Positions 35,405-43,753 of a stretch of DNA of 64,000 nt are shown here, in pieces (the first letter of the stretch is position 1; each line of letters begins with the position of its first letter). Made by a program: the position numbers and the translations under genes. Source of the stretch: Adhaeribacter swui (GTDB lineage Bacteria; Bacteroidota; Bacteroidia; Cytophagales; Hymenobacteraceae); NCBI RefSeq assembly GCF_014217805.1, contig NZ_CP055156.1, positions 4,780,585-4,844,584 of the forward strand. Reading direction: 5' to 3'. The notes below the pieces were generated by a model. It was given only the letters and a program-made list of their open reading frames with translations, searched no databases and was not told the DNA's origin.

Positions 35405-37303
35405 TTACAATGCTCCCTGGATAATTTCGTCTACTACCAAGGGGTCGAGTAAGGTGCTGGTGTCGCCGAGGTTGCTGGTTTCGCCTTCGGCTACTTTGCG
35501 TAAGATCCGGCGCATGATTTTACCGGATCGGGTTTTCGGCAAGCCACTTACAATTTGAATCTTGTCGGGTTTGGCAATTTTGCCAATGTGTTCCACTACG
35601 GTTTCAATTACTTCGGCGCGTAAATTCTCTGCGTTAGTTGGTGCTTCGTCGCCGCATACGACAAACGCGTAAATGCCCTGGCCTTTAATGGCGTGCGGAT
35701 AGCCCACCACGGCGCTTTCTACAATGTGCTTGTTTTGGTTAATGGCATTTTCAATTTCGGCGGTGCCAAAGCGGTGCCCCGACACATTAATTACATCGTC
35801 TACGCGGCCAATAATCCGGTACAAACCATCCTTATCACGCCGGGCACCATCGCCGGTAAAGTACAGGTTTTTGTATGTGCTAAAATAACTCAGGCGGCAG
35901 CGTTCATGGTCGCCGTAGGTAGTCCGGATAATGCCGGGCCACGGAAACTTCAAGCATAGATGGCCTTCTACTTCATTTTCGGTTATTTCTTCGCCATCCG
36001 AATTTACCAGAATAGGTTGTACGCCCGGTAATGGCAAGCCCGCGTGGCTGGGTTTCATGGGGGTAACGCCAGCCATCGACGAGAGCATAATGCCGCCGGT
36101 TTCAGTTTGCCACCAGGTATCTACCACGGGGCAGCGTTCTTTTCCCACGTGGATGTGGTACCAATGCCAGGCTTCTTCATTAATTGGCTCGCCTACCGAA
36201 CCCAGCACTTTTAATGAATCCAGGCTATACGATAAAACATGATCCAGGCCAGCGGCCATTAACGACCGGATAGCGGTAGGAGCGGTGTAGAAAATGTTCA
36301 CGCCGTGCTTATCCACTACTTGCCAGAAACGGCCGGCATCGGGGTAGCTGGGTACGCCTTCAAACATTACGGTAGTAGCCCCGGATAACAAGGGACCGTA
36401 TAATAAATACGTGTGTCCGGTAATCCAGCCCACATCGGCGGTACACCAGTACACATCGCTTTCTTCGTACTGAAATACGTTGCGGAAGGTATAATCGGCG
36501 TATACCATGTAGCCGCCGCAGGTATGCACCACGCCTTTGGGTTTGCCCGTGGAGCCCGACGTATACAAGATAAAAAGCGTGTCTTCGGCATCCATTTCTT
36601 CGGCTTCGCAGTTTTTATCTACTTTTTGCAGCTCGTCGTGCAAATACACGTCGCGGCCCGGCACCATTTTTACGGCCCAACCTAAACGATCTACCACAAT
36701 TACTTTTTTCACGCTGGGGCAATCTTCCAGCGCTTCGTCTACCACCCGTTTCACCGGAATTTGTTTGGTGCCCCGGTTTAAACCATCGGAAGTTAAAACT
36801 ACGCTGGCTTGGGCATCGTTGATGCGGTCGGCCATGGAGTTGGCCGAAAAGCCAGCAAAAATTACCGAGTGAATGGCGCCTACCCGGGCACAGGCCAATA
36901 CGCTAAAAGCCAATTCCGGAATCATGGGCATGTAAATACATACCCGATCGCCTTTTTTAACGCCGTTGTTGCGCAACACATTGGCAATCTGGCATACTTT
37001 CTCGTGCAGTTCGCGGTAGGTATAGCGCACAAACCGTTCTTTGGGGTCGTTGGGTTCCCAGATTAAAGCCAGCTTGTTCCCGCGGGTTTTTAAATGCCGG
37101 TCCAGGCAGTTTTCGGTGATATTTAGTTTGCCGTTGACGAACCATTTAACGCGGGGCTCTTCAAAATTCCATTCAAGCACTTTGTCCCAAGGTTTTCGCC
37201 AGGTAAATGTTTCGGCTTGTTCGGACCAGAATCCTTCCGGATCCTGAACGCTTTTTTGGTAGGCAGCTTGGTACTCGTCGAATGTTTGAATGCGTGAACT
37301 CAT
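35405..37303 (-). CDS. acs: Acetyl-CoA synthetase
   Basis: 632 residues, AMP-forming, converting acetate, ATP and CoA to acetyl-CoA. It carries the P-loop-like TLFILYTSGSTGKPKGVVH, the acetate-pocket region DVGWITGHTYLLYGPL, the adenine motif DTWWQTETGG, the hinge FTGDGARRDKDGLYRIIGR and the C-terminal PKTRSGKIMRR whose lysine is the known acetylation site. Length is close to the usual ~650. An imperfect dyad ATTGCGA...TCGCAAT (37339-37366) lies just upstream of the start. The actP acetate symporter is ~5 kb away on the same strand, so uptake and activation of acetate are encoded close together but not in one operon. Confidence 0.97.
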   Translation of the reverse strand: MSSRIQTFDEYQAAYQKSVQDPEGFWSEQAETFTWRKPWDKVLEWNFEEPRVKWFVNGKLNITENCLDRHLKTRGNKLALIWEPNDPKERFVRYTYRELHEKVCQIANVLRNNGVKKGDRVCIYMPMIPELAFSVLACARVGAIHSVIFAGFSANSMADRINDAQASVVLTSDGLNRGTKQIPVKRVVDEALEDCPSVKKVIVVDRLGWAVKMVPGRDVYLHDELQKVDKNCEAEEMDAEDTLFILYTSGSTGKPKGVVHTCGGYMVYADYTFRNVFQYEESDVYWCTADVGWITGHTYLLYGPLLSGATTVMFEGVPSYPDAGRFWQVVDKHGVNIFYTAPTAIRSLMAAGLDHVLSYSLDSLKVLGSVGEPINEEAWHWYHIHVGKERCPVVDTWWQTETGGIMLSSMAGVTPMKPSHAGLPLPGVQPILVNSDGEEITENEVEGHLCLKFPWPGIIRTTYGDHERCRLSYFSTYKNLYFTGDGARRDKDGLYRIIGRVDDVINVSGHRFGTAEIENAINQNKHIVESAVVGYPHAIKGQGIYAFVVCGDEAPTNAENLRAEVIETVVEHIGKIAKPDKIQIVSGLPKTRSGKIMRRILRKVAEGETSNLGDTSTLLDPLVVDEIIQGAL

Positions 37304-37502
37304 AGTTTAAGAAAGTGGTAGATTTTTAAAAAATGAAAATTGCGACTTTGCCGCGGATTTCGCAATAATAATTTTTAAAAAAATGCCGGAAAGATTTTAC
37401 TGCTTTAATCTGGAGTTAAACGTAAGTACCGTGATTATGTAAGTTTTTGGTTTATTTTACCGGGGTTGGTTTTTGACTATACAAGTTTTTTTCTTGCACT
37501 AG

Positions 37503-37564
37503 GGCGTGGATTTACTTTCGCGCCTTGCGTTTCGCGCCTCTACTATGGCGCGGATTTACTTCCG
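37503..37564. repeat. Pair of imperfect 18-bp direct repeats
   Basis: GGCGTGGATTTACTTTCG (37503-37520) and GGCGCGGATTTACTTCCG (37547-37564) differ at two positions. The stretch between contains CGCGCC and TTTCGCGCC, which are complementary to parts of the repeats. It lies in a 610-bp gene-free region (37304-37913). Confidence 0.6.
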
Positions 37565-37664
37565 TGACTTTCGAACTAAGGCAGATTAGTTTAACAATTC
37601 TCGTTCGCATAGCTGCTTTATTAATTGTAATATCTAAGTGGAGTTGTTTTATTGCTTGGGTCTT

Positions 37665-37707
37665 GTTCTTTTTGTCTTGACACAAAAAGAACCAAAAAAG
37701 TCAAGAC
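37665..37707. repeat. Overlapping, mutually exclusive hairpins
   Basis: GTTCTTTTTGT (37665-37675) pairs with ACAAAAAGAAC (37682-37692), while GTCTTGAC (37674-37681) pairs with GTCAAGAC (37700-37707). The second stem uses bases of the first stem and its loop, so only one can form. Similar TTGACACAAAAAGAACC strings are remembered from other Bacteroidota intergenic regions. Confidence 0.65.
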
Positions 37708-37913
37708 GCTAAAAACTCGCTGAACAACAGAACAGTTTAGCTTCAACTTTTGCACCTGGCTAAGGCTATCTGTTGCATAGTAGATGAGGGGATTTTAAAT
37801 TTAAGAAGTTACTTGGTGCCTGATATTTATGAAGTTAATCGTCCTATGTTCTATTATTAAATATTATGATGCCGTTGTGCTTGATGCCGAGTTTGGCATT
37901 AGCGAGTAATTGA

Positions 37914-38316
37914 TTAAACAAAACTATTTTCTTTTAGCGGATGCCGGAGAAGGATCAGAGTGAAGGCTAAGGCAAATACCAGATATAGGGCGCCAATAAT
38001 CCAGATACTTATAGAGATAGCAGAATGCGCAATTAATGCTTTTAGGATGGCAATGGCTACAACCGTAAAATGAGTAAAATTAGCAACAGCGATGGGGCGA
38101 TTATAAATACCCCCGATTAATCCCGACTTGGTCATCCAGTTTAGCATACCGAAGGCAAAATACAAGGCACCCAGGGTTTGCATCACCAGTAAGCTAAGGT
38201 AATTCTGTTCTATTATAAAAAAAAATAAATAAAATTTCATCGGGCATAAAACTTAGGAGCAAGCTGCCCGCACCCAGGATAATAGCGCTCCCTGCCATTA
38301 TAAACTTCGTATTCAT
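37914..38316 (-). pseudogene. Small membrane protein gene broken by a frameshift in a nine-base homopolymer
   Basis: The intact-looking frame encodes about 108 aa from a poor start (MKFYLFFFIIEQ). The natural N-terminus lies in another frame: ATG at 38316 gives MNTKFIMAGSAIILGAGSLL...FMPDEILF, which runs into a stop just after the A9/T9 tract at 38217-38225. One extra T in the tract would join both parts into ~134 aa: signal-anchor, PDEIL, then GALYFAFGMLNWMTKSG and GGIYNRPIAVANFTHF, a layout remembered from a small multi-helix Bacteroidota membrane family. It is either inactivated, phase-variable, or a sequencing error. Confidence 0.75.
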
Positions 38317-38381
38317 TTTACCAGATTAATTTGCAGCGGATAGCTTAAAATTTTTTAAATTATGATTGATAGTCGTACGCC

Positions 38382-38849
38382 TTAAATTGAGCTATGCATT
38401 ATAAGTAACTCCTGTTCCAGCCGGTCAAAGTTTTCCTCGTTCTTATCTACTACAAACTTCTGCAGCCTTGCACATTCTTCCGGAGAGTCAAAAATCATCC
38501 GGAAAGTTAGCAGGGTGTTGGCATCCGGAGTACCCTCAAAAATAGCGGCTACCCGGAAAAGCGGCTTCGAAATTCGTTGCCAGTAAATAAAGTGTGGTTC
38601 TTGCATGGCGATAAACTCACACGCATTGGGGTAATTGCCTTTGTCCGGGCCGTGCATCACGAATTTCCATTTTCCACCTACTCTAAAATCAAACTCTTCA
38701 AAAGTGTTAGTAAAACCCTGCGGGCCCCACCAGTTTTTTAAATGCTGCGGATCAGACCAGGCCTGAAAAACCAGGCGGCGCGGAAAGTGTATTGTTCTTC
38801 TGGTTATTATTTCCCGGTCGGTTTGGATTGGTGGAACAGAGGGATTCAT
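38382..38849 (-). CDS. SRPBCC / AHSA1-like (START-fold) protein
   Basis: 155 residues of a single helix-grip domain. ITRRTIHFPRRLVFQAWSDP and HLKNWWGPQGF are classic for the Aha1-like/polyketide-cyclase-like SRPBCC group, followed by DFRVGGKWKFVMHGPDG-like text and a C-terminal amphipathic helix (CARLQKFVVDKNEENFDRL). These proteins bind hydrophobic ligands; many are found with ArsR regulators, but none is adjacent here. Neighbours upstream are a DHFR-like gene and downstream a broken membrane gene, all on the same strand, as often seen in small accessory groups in this phylum. Confidence 0.88.
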   Translation of the reverse strand: MNPSVPPIQTDREIITRRTIHFPRRLVFQAWSDPQHLKNWWGPQGFTNTFEEFDFRVGGKWKFVMHGPDKGNYPNACEFIAMQEPHFIYWQRISKPLFRVAAIFEGTPDANTLLTFRMIFDSPEECARLQKFVVDKNEENFDRLEQELLIMHSSI

Positions 38850-38919
38850 GTATATTTTTTAAATTTTTAATATTCTGATCTTAAAAATGCTTCAGGTTAG
38901 TTGCTTTATTGGTTCTTGG

Positions 38920-39492
38920 CTACCATGGATTCACCAGGTAATTCAGTTCGGTTACGCCGGAAGTAAATGGATGCACATTTAAAAGTTTTAGTTTTATCTG
39001 GTCTTTGATGTTGATAAACAAGGGAATGCCTTGCCCCAGAACAATGGGATTAACGAAGAGCCAAAAGCCGTCAATTAAGTTCTGTTGTATCAGGGAGTGG
39101 GTAGCGGTGGGGCTGCCAAAAACCAGGATGTCGGCCCCGGGTTGTTGCTTTATCGCATTGATGCTGGCCGAAAGATTATCCGGTATAATGGTGGTGTTGG
39201 TTAATCCTGTAGCTGGCATGGTTCGGGATAAAACCACCTTGTGCACTTTTTTGTACCACTCAGAATGTTCCCGGTCGTGCTTGCTGGCCTTGGGCTGGTC
39301 GGCGGCAGTGGGCCAGTAGCTTTCCATCATCTGGTAAGTAACCCGGCCATACAGGGCGGTATCTCCTTGGCTGATTCGCTGACCAACATAATCAAAAATT
39401 TCCTCATCCACGGTAATCCAGTCCATTTCCCCGTTCGGTCCGGCAACAAAACCATCCAGCGAGATGTGCATAAACGCAATAATCTTTCTCAT
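38920..39492 (-). CDS. Dihydrofolate reductase-like protein (RibD C-terminal family)
   Basis: 190 residues. The start RKIIAFMHISLDGFVAGPNG and the motif GRVTYQMMESYWP are typical of the YwjB/YyaP group of RibD-C/DHFR-fold reductases. ILVFGSPTATHSLIQQNLID supplies the nucleotide-binding glycine region and NPIVLGQGIPLF the C-terminal strand. It is distinct from the true folA at 23 kb and probably reduces another pterin or NADPH-dependent substrate; none is known. The ATG start is well placed. Confidence 0.9.
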   Translation of the reverse strand: MRKIIAFMHISLDGFVAGPNGEMDWITVDEEIFDYVGQRISQGDTALYGRVTYQMMESYWPTAADQPKASKHDREHSEWYKKVHKVVLSRTMPATGLTNTTIIPDNLSASINAIKQQPGADILVFGSPTATHSLIQQNLIDGFWLFVNPIVLGQGIPLFINIKDQIKLKLLNVHPFTSGVTELNYLVNPW

Positions 39493-39669
39493 TTTTTAAA
39501 AATTTAGTTTTGTTGCAAAGTTGCTGGTTTCTATGGTTGAGCGGAAGGGTAGATGCGGCATTTTGCAGGGGCTTTTGCGGCAAAGTGTATATAGTTGATT
39601 ATATTACAAATAAATAAGTCTTTTGCTTACTGTTCAAGGCTTCCTTTTCTGTGCTTTAATGGTGGGTGT

Positions 39670-39789
39670 TTAATCACAATCCACATTATCACCACAATCT
39701 ATATTTTTAACATTTGCACAAATACCAAATAAAATTCCAAATATTGAATGTACAACAGTCAGTTCCACTATTGCCAATACGAGGTAAGT
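39670..39789 (-). pseudogene. Possible 3' fragment of a lost small-protein gene
   Basis: Just beyond the DUF1003 stop, an open frame without a good start reads TYLVLAIVELTVVHSIFG followed by a Cys/Asp/Asn-rich tail ending in a stop. The hydrophobic first half looks like a membrane segment. It may be the tail of a truncated cassette gene. The sequence between 39493 and 39669 shows nothing supportable. Confidence 0.35.
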
Positions 39790-39796
39790 GGCAGTT

Positions 39797-40330
39797 TTAT
39801 TTTAGTTTTCCTTCAATTCGCTTTAAAATTTCTAATTGTTTAGCTTGGCTTTCAAACAGAATTTTTATTTGCTCTTCTAAAAGCAAATCTATTTTTTGGT
39901 GCAAGGCCCTAATTTCTAATTCTGCTTTTAAGTTTATTAAATAATCATTTTCACTTCGCTTTCTGTCTTTTTCTTCTTGTCTGTTTTGGCTCATCATTAT
40001 AATAGGTGCTTGTAATGCTGCTATGCAAGACAAAACTAAATTCATTAAAATAAATGGATATGGGTCAAACTCATCTTTATGTGGAGCAAGTGTGTTGAAT
40101 AAAATCCAAAATGTAAGAATGATAAAAAAAGAAATAATGAATAACCAACTACCTCCAAACCTGGCAACTTTGTCTGAAATTTTTTGCCCTCTTGTAAGAA
40201 TTTCTTTTGGTGGATGTAAAAGATTATCGCTAATTAAGTTTTCATCTTCCAGGGTTTTTCTTACAATGTCTTGTAGTTTTTGTATTTGAGCTTTTTCCGA
40301 TTCTAATAAATTATTGACGTCTTTATCCAT
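39797..40330 (-). CDS. DUF1003 membrane protein
   Basis: 177 residues. A charged N-terminus with helix propensity leads to two membrane helices (SWLFIISFFIILTFWILF and FILMNLVLSCIAALQAPII), separated by DEFDPYPF. MMSQNRQEEKDRKRSENDY follows, which is the hallmark of DUF1003, and then a coiled-coil C-terminus (~130-177). Biochemical role unknown. Codon use is clearly A+T-rich compared with genes on either side of the island. It follows the next small membrane gene by 1 bp, so both are one transcription unit and probably one cassette. Confidence 0.87.
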   Translation of the reverse strand: MDKDVNNLLESEKAQIQKLQDIVRKTLEDENLISDNLLHPPKEILTRGQKISDKVARFGGSWLFIISFFIILTFWILFNTLAPHKDEFDPYPFILMNLVLSCIAALQAPIIMMSQNRQEEKDRKRSENDYLINLKAELEIRALHQKIDLLLEEQIKILFESQAKQLEILKRIEGKLK

Positions 40331-40331
40331 A

Positions 40332-40634
40332 TTACTTATTCCAAAAATTTATGATGATAAAAACAATTATTCCAAATATGCCGATCAGAGAAATGATAAA
40401 TAAATAATCTGCTATTTGTTCAAGTTTGTACCCTCGATTTGTATTTTCTGTTCTAATGGATATAAATGAAAATACAGAAGAAACTGTCAAAAACAAAGCA
40501 ACAATTGATGTAAGTTCGTCTGCTAAAGTATTCTCTATCCTGTTTGTTAAATGAATTGATGTAATTACAAAAAGACAAAATCCCAATAAATTTGCAGATG
40601 TTCCTATTATATGTTGCGAAGTTTTATTTGCCAT
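40332..40634 (-). CDS. Small membrane protein of unknown function
   Basis: 100 residues with three predicted membrane helices (about 8-28, 40-58 and 75-97), basic between helices 2 and 3 (SIRTENTNRGYK). No family was recognised. Its stop codon is 1 bp from the start of the DUF1003 gene, indicating coupled expression and perhaps a two-protein membrane complex. A+T-rich composition as in the rest of the island. Confidence 0.7.
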   Translation of the reverse strand: MANKTSQHIIGTSANLLGFCLFVITSIHLTNRIENTLADELTSIVALFLTVSSVFSFISIRTENTNRGYKLEQIADYLFIISLIGIFGIIVFIIINFWNK

Positions 40635-40679
40635 TTACTTTTAGTCTGTATGTTGTTACGAGTTTCGCTAAAGTTACAA

Positions 40680-40755
40680 CTAACAGCATCTTGTAAAAGA
40701 CATGTAAGGCCGTCGGCCGAAGCATGGCTTATGCAAAATATTGTGTGATGTTGTT
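40680..40755 (-). repeat. Weak attC-like imperfect palindrome
   Basis: The outer ends TAACAGCATC and GATGTTGTT pair with one G-T wobble over seven bases (CAGCATC/GATGTTG) and contain the conserved AAC/GTT of attC sites. The interior has GGCCGTCGGCC. It separates the DUF1003 cassette from a decayed ORF. Match to consensus is poor outside the ends. Confidence 0.4.
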
Positions 40756-40775
40756 TTTTAGTACCTACTTTTACA

Positions 40776-41126
40776 TTACCAGTTAATCATTTTGACAAAG
40801 TTGGTTAGCTTTGCTGTTCCGTCGTTTGGTTTGTAAATTCTTTCAAATTCAGGTTGATTCTGATTATATACTTGTCCTCCGAAATATCTAAATAACTATT
40901 ACTGTTTTTACCTATCAAATTCTACGTGCAAGGAATCTTAGTCGAAGTCAATTTGATTGTTATTCGATATTATTAATCTGTCGAGTGAAGTAGTTGCGTT
41001 AAGTTTGTTTGAGAGTTCAGTGGTTTGTATATATCTAACTAGCTCAATAATCTTGTCGTGTTTCCAGCCATGATTGTTTAAATCAAGGTAATAATTTTCT
41101 ATATCCTTTCAATATCTTGCCTCCAT
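40776..41126 (-). pseudogene. Decayed ORF lying between two attC-like sites
   Basis: Coding-like text is spread over several frames of the minus strand. First comes KDIENYYLDLNNHGWKHDK then IIELVRYIQTTELSNKL, interrupted early by a stop and ending in NNNQIDFD. After at least one frame change comes LFRYFGGQVYNQNQPEFERI then YKPNDGTAKLTNFVKMINW and a proper stop 20 bp before the weak attC-like site. No family recognised. The size (~115 codons) and position between recombination-like sites fit a degraded gene cassette. Confidence 0.6.
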
Positions 41127-41152
41127 TTGCTGACTTTTTAGATTATAATAAC

Positions 41153-41218
41153 ACCCAACGGCTGGGCTATGAGCAGTACGAAGTGCAAGCAAAGTATTGC
41201 TTATAGGTTTTGTTGGGC
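41153..41218 (-). repeat. attC-like recombination site
   Basis: 66 bp. On the minus strand it starts with GCCCAAC (fits RYYYAAC) and ends with GTTGGGT (fits GTTRRRY), directly after the stop of the nuclease-like gene. The inner arms CTATGAGCAGTAC (41167-41179) and GTATTGCTTATAG (41194-41206) pair with two mismatches, and a TGC/GCA pair lies at the tip. This order (R'' - L'' - loop - L' - R') and length are those of integron attC sites. Confidence 0.65.
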
Positions 41219-41229
41219 AAAGTAATTTT

Positions 41230-41994
41230 TTAATGCCCTTTGGGAATAATGTTTACAATGACCTTAAATTCTTTTTCATCTTTATGTAAGTCATTCTCAA
41301 TGCCTTTTGGATTATTTATATAGCCATCGGGGTCATAAACAAAGCAATATAAAATTTTGCAATCCGGATGTTTTTGGTAATTAGCTATATCAATTATTAA
41401 TTGCTCTCCTAAATCCTTTGCTTTAAGGTTGCTTCGCGTCTTTTTTACCTCAATAACTATCTTCTCATTTTTTAGTAGGAAATCAGTCCTTTTGCTACCT
41501 CCTGCGTAACATGGACACCATTCCTCAGCTCTAACATCATCGAAAAATATTACAAGTAATGAATGAAGTAAATCCTGAACATCATATTCATCCTTTACAT
41601 CAATAGTATTCCTATCACTATGCCTTTGCCTTATTTGTTTTGTCACTAAATGAAAGCGGTCACAAATTTGTTTGATAAGTAGAACAGGATTCAAATCTTT
41701 TTCCTGAACGACCTCTTTAAGTTTTTTCCTTTTATCTCGCCACGGAAAATCCTGTCCACAGTATTCACATATATCTGGAACGGGAGTTGAAGAACTACTT
41801 AATACTACAATACCTGGTACATGATAATCTCCTTTTATTTCCTTATTACAATTTGGACATTTTGTAATTGTTTTTTCTCCACATTTTGCGCAATAAGCTT
41901 TTCTAAACTCTGGGCTTGTATAATAATTATCTGTAATGAGATGTCCATTTAGACAAACTTGCATTACATCATGATAGGAACAACCATTTCTCAT
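41230..41994 (-). CDS. DUF2321 zinc-ribbon protein fused to PD-(D/E)XK nuclease-like domain
   Basis: 254 residues. The N-terminal ~85 aa (MQVCLNGHLITDNYY, then three CxxC pairs at ~35/38, 46/49, 76/79) form the DUF2321 zinc ribbon. The C-terminal ~120 aa look like a DpnII/MboI-type restriction-endonuclease-fold domain: DEYDVQDLLHSLL helix, AGGSKRTDFLLKNEKIV with Asp171, and IEVKK with Glu182/Lys184, then GEQLIIDIANYQKHP and FVYDPDGYI. All three catalytic positions are present. Such domains occur in predicted defence proteins. It is alone in a cassette-like unit bounded by GTTGGGC motifs and is strongly A+T-rich. Function as a defence nuclease is inference. Confidence 0.8.
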   Translation of the reverse strand: MRNGCSYHDVMQVCLNGHLITDNYYTSPEFRKAYCAKCGEKTITKCPNCNKEIKGDYHVPGIVVLSSSSTPVPDICEYCGQDFPWRDKRKKLKEVVQEKDLNPVLLIKQICDRFHLVTKQIRQRHSDRNTIDVKDEYDVQDLLHSLLVIFFDDVRAEEWCPCYAGGSKRTDFLLKNEKIVIEVKKTRSNLKAKDLGEQLIIDIANYQKHPDCKILYCFVYDPDGYINNPKGIENDLHKDEKEFKVIVNIIPKGH

Positions 41995-42016
41995 TTGATA
42001 CTTTTAATTTTATTTT

Positions 42017-42055
42017 GCCCAACTCGCAGATAAACGGAACTATCCGGTTATCTGC
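42017..42055 (-). repeat. GCCCAAC-bounded hairpin at the upstream edge of the cassette
   Basis: GCCCAAC (42017-42023), the complement of the GTTGGGC found at the other side of the nuclease gene, is followed by a hairpin GCAGATAAACGG/CCGGTTATCTGC with one mismatch. The same arm words recur at 42077-42085 and 42101-42109 in swapped order. It could be the end of a neighbouring attC-like site whose other half is lost. Confidence 0.45.
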
Positions 42056-42165
42056 ATTATATTTTACTTTTTTACTCCGTTTATCCACCCAAAAACATAA
42101 GATAACCGGAACAGCTCCATTCCGGTAACAGGAAATTTTAAAAATTTACCTTTCAAAACCAAACC

Positions 42166-43746
42166 TTACTCTGCCCCAATACCTAAATACGTCCGGAGTT
42201 TTTCGGATTCAAACTTTTGGGCGGCTTCGGTCTCGGGATTGAGCAGGGATATTACTATGCCTACCAAAAATGCACCTGACATGGAAACTAAGGCTGGATT
42301 TTTGAGCGGGAAAATCGCTTCGGGGTTATGCAGGATATCCACCCAAATGGTGGGGCTTAGTACAATCAATACTAGCGAAAGAGAAGCGCCGGTGGCAATG
42401 CTCCATACCGCGCCTTGAGTGGTGAATTTCTTCCAAATAATAGACATGAGCAAAGCCGGAAAGTTAGCGCTTGCTGCAATGGAAAAAGCCAGCCCCACCA
42501 TAAAGGCCACGTTCTGACCTTTAAACACCAGCCCCAGCACAATAGAAAGAATGCCCAAAGCCAGAGTCGCCCGGCGGGCTACTTTCATTTCGCCTTGCTC
42601 GTTCGAAACGCCTTTTTTAAAAACGTGCACGTACAGATCGTGCGAAATGCTACTGGCGCCCGACAATGTTAAGCCCGCTACTACCGCCAGGATGGTGGCA
42701 AAAGCAACGGCCGCAATAAAGCCCAGGAAAGCGGTACCGCCGGTTTGCTCGGCCAGCAGTAAAGCTGCCATGTTGCCGCCTTTATCAATGCCCTCGATAA
42801 TGGGTTTGCCCACCAGCACCATGGCCGAAAAGCCGATAAAAAAGGTAAGAATATAAAAATAACCGATAAAGCCGGTTGCCACAAACACCGATTTACGCGC
42901 AGCTTTGGCATCGGGCACGGTGTAAAAACGCATGAGAATATGCGGTAAGCCCGCCGTACCCAACATTAAAGCCAAACCCAGCGATAAGGCATCGAAAGGA
43001 TTGGTAATAAACCCACCCGGCGCCAGCATGGCATCGCCGTATTTCTCCGAAACCGCTTGAAACAATGCGCCCGGACTGTAATTAAAGTAAGACAAAGACA
43101 AAATAACCAATACGGTAGCCCCGCTCAACAGCAAAACTGCTTTAATAATTTGCACCCAAGTGGTAGCCAGCATGCCGCCAAAAAGCACGTAGGCCGTCAT
43201 TACCACACCCACCACTACTACGGCTATTTCGTACTGCAAACCAAATAAAGTTTTAATTAAACCGCCGGCACCTACCATTTGTGCAATCAGGTAAAAAGCA
43301 ATAGTTAGCAACGAACCTACAGAAGAAACTATCCGGATGGGGCGCTGCTGTAAACGGTAGGCCACTACGTCGGCAAAGGTGTATTTGCCTAAGTTGCGCA
43401 GGGGTTCGGCAATTAAAAACATAATTAAAGGCCATCCCACCAAAAAACCGATGGAGTAAATCAGGCCGTCGTAGCCTTTGGTAGCCACCATGCCCGCTAT
43501 CCCCAGAAAAGAAGCCGCACTCATGTAATCGCCGGCCAGAGCCAGTCCGTTTTGAAAGCCCGAAATATTGCGGCCTGCGGCATAAAATTCGGAGCCGGTT
43601 TTGGTTTTCTTGGCGGCCCAGTAGGTGATGTACAAGGTAATGGCCACGAATAAAAAAAACATGATGATGGACACCGGGTTAGCCGTACCCAGGGTAGAAG
43701 CGGCGGGCATAGCCGGCGCTTGCAGAAACAAAGAAGTTAGATGCAT
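42166..43746 (-). CDS. actP: Cation/acetate symporter ActP (sodium:solute symporter family)
   Basis: 526 residues with about 13 membrane helices. Diagnostic SSS text: [34 protein letters not shown] near the N-terminus and [30 protein letters not shown] in the second half, the latter matching ActP/YjcG more than proline or pantothenate symporters. It takes up acetate with Na+. Seven bp upstream on the same strand is the DUF485 (YjcH) gene, its usual partner, and acs lies ~5 kb further on, completing an acetate uptake and activation set. Confidence 0.94.
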   Translation of the reverse strand: MHLTSLFLQAPAMPAASTLGTANPVSIIMFFLFVAITLYITYWAAKKTKTGSEFYAAGRNISGFQNGLALAGDYMSAASFLGIAGMVATKGYDGLIYSIGFLVGWPLIMFLIAEPLRNLGKYTFADVVAYRLQQRPIRIVSSVGSLLTIAFYLIAQMVGAGGLIKTLFGLQYEIAVVVVGVVMTAYVLFGGMLATTWVQIIKAVLLLSGATVLVILSLSYFNYSPGALFQAVSEKYGDAMLAPGGFITNPFDALSLGLALMLGTAGLPHILMRFYTVPDAKAARKSVFVATGFIGYFYILTFFIGFSAMVLVGKPIIEGIDKGGNMAALLLAEQTGGTAFLGFIAAVAFATILAVVAGLTLSGASSISHDLYVHVFKKGVSNEQGEMKVARRATLALGILSIVLGLVFKGQNVAFMVGLAFSIAASANFPALLMSIIWKKFTTQGAVWSIATGASLSLVLIVLSPTIWVDILHNPEAIFPLKNPALVSMSGAFLVGIVISLLNPETEAAQKFESEKLRTYLGIGAE

Positions 43747-43753
43747 GTTAATT

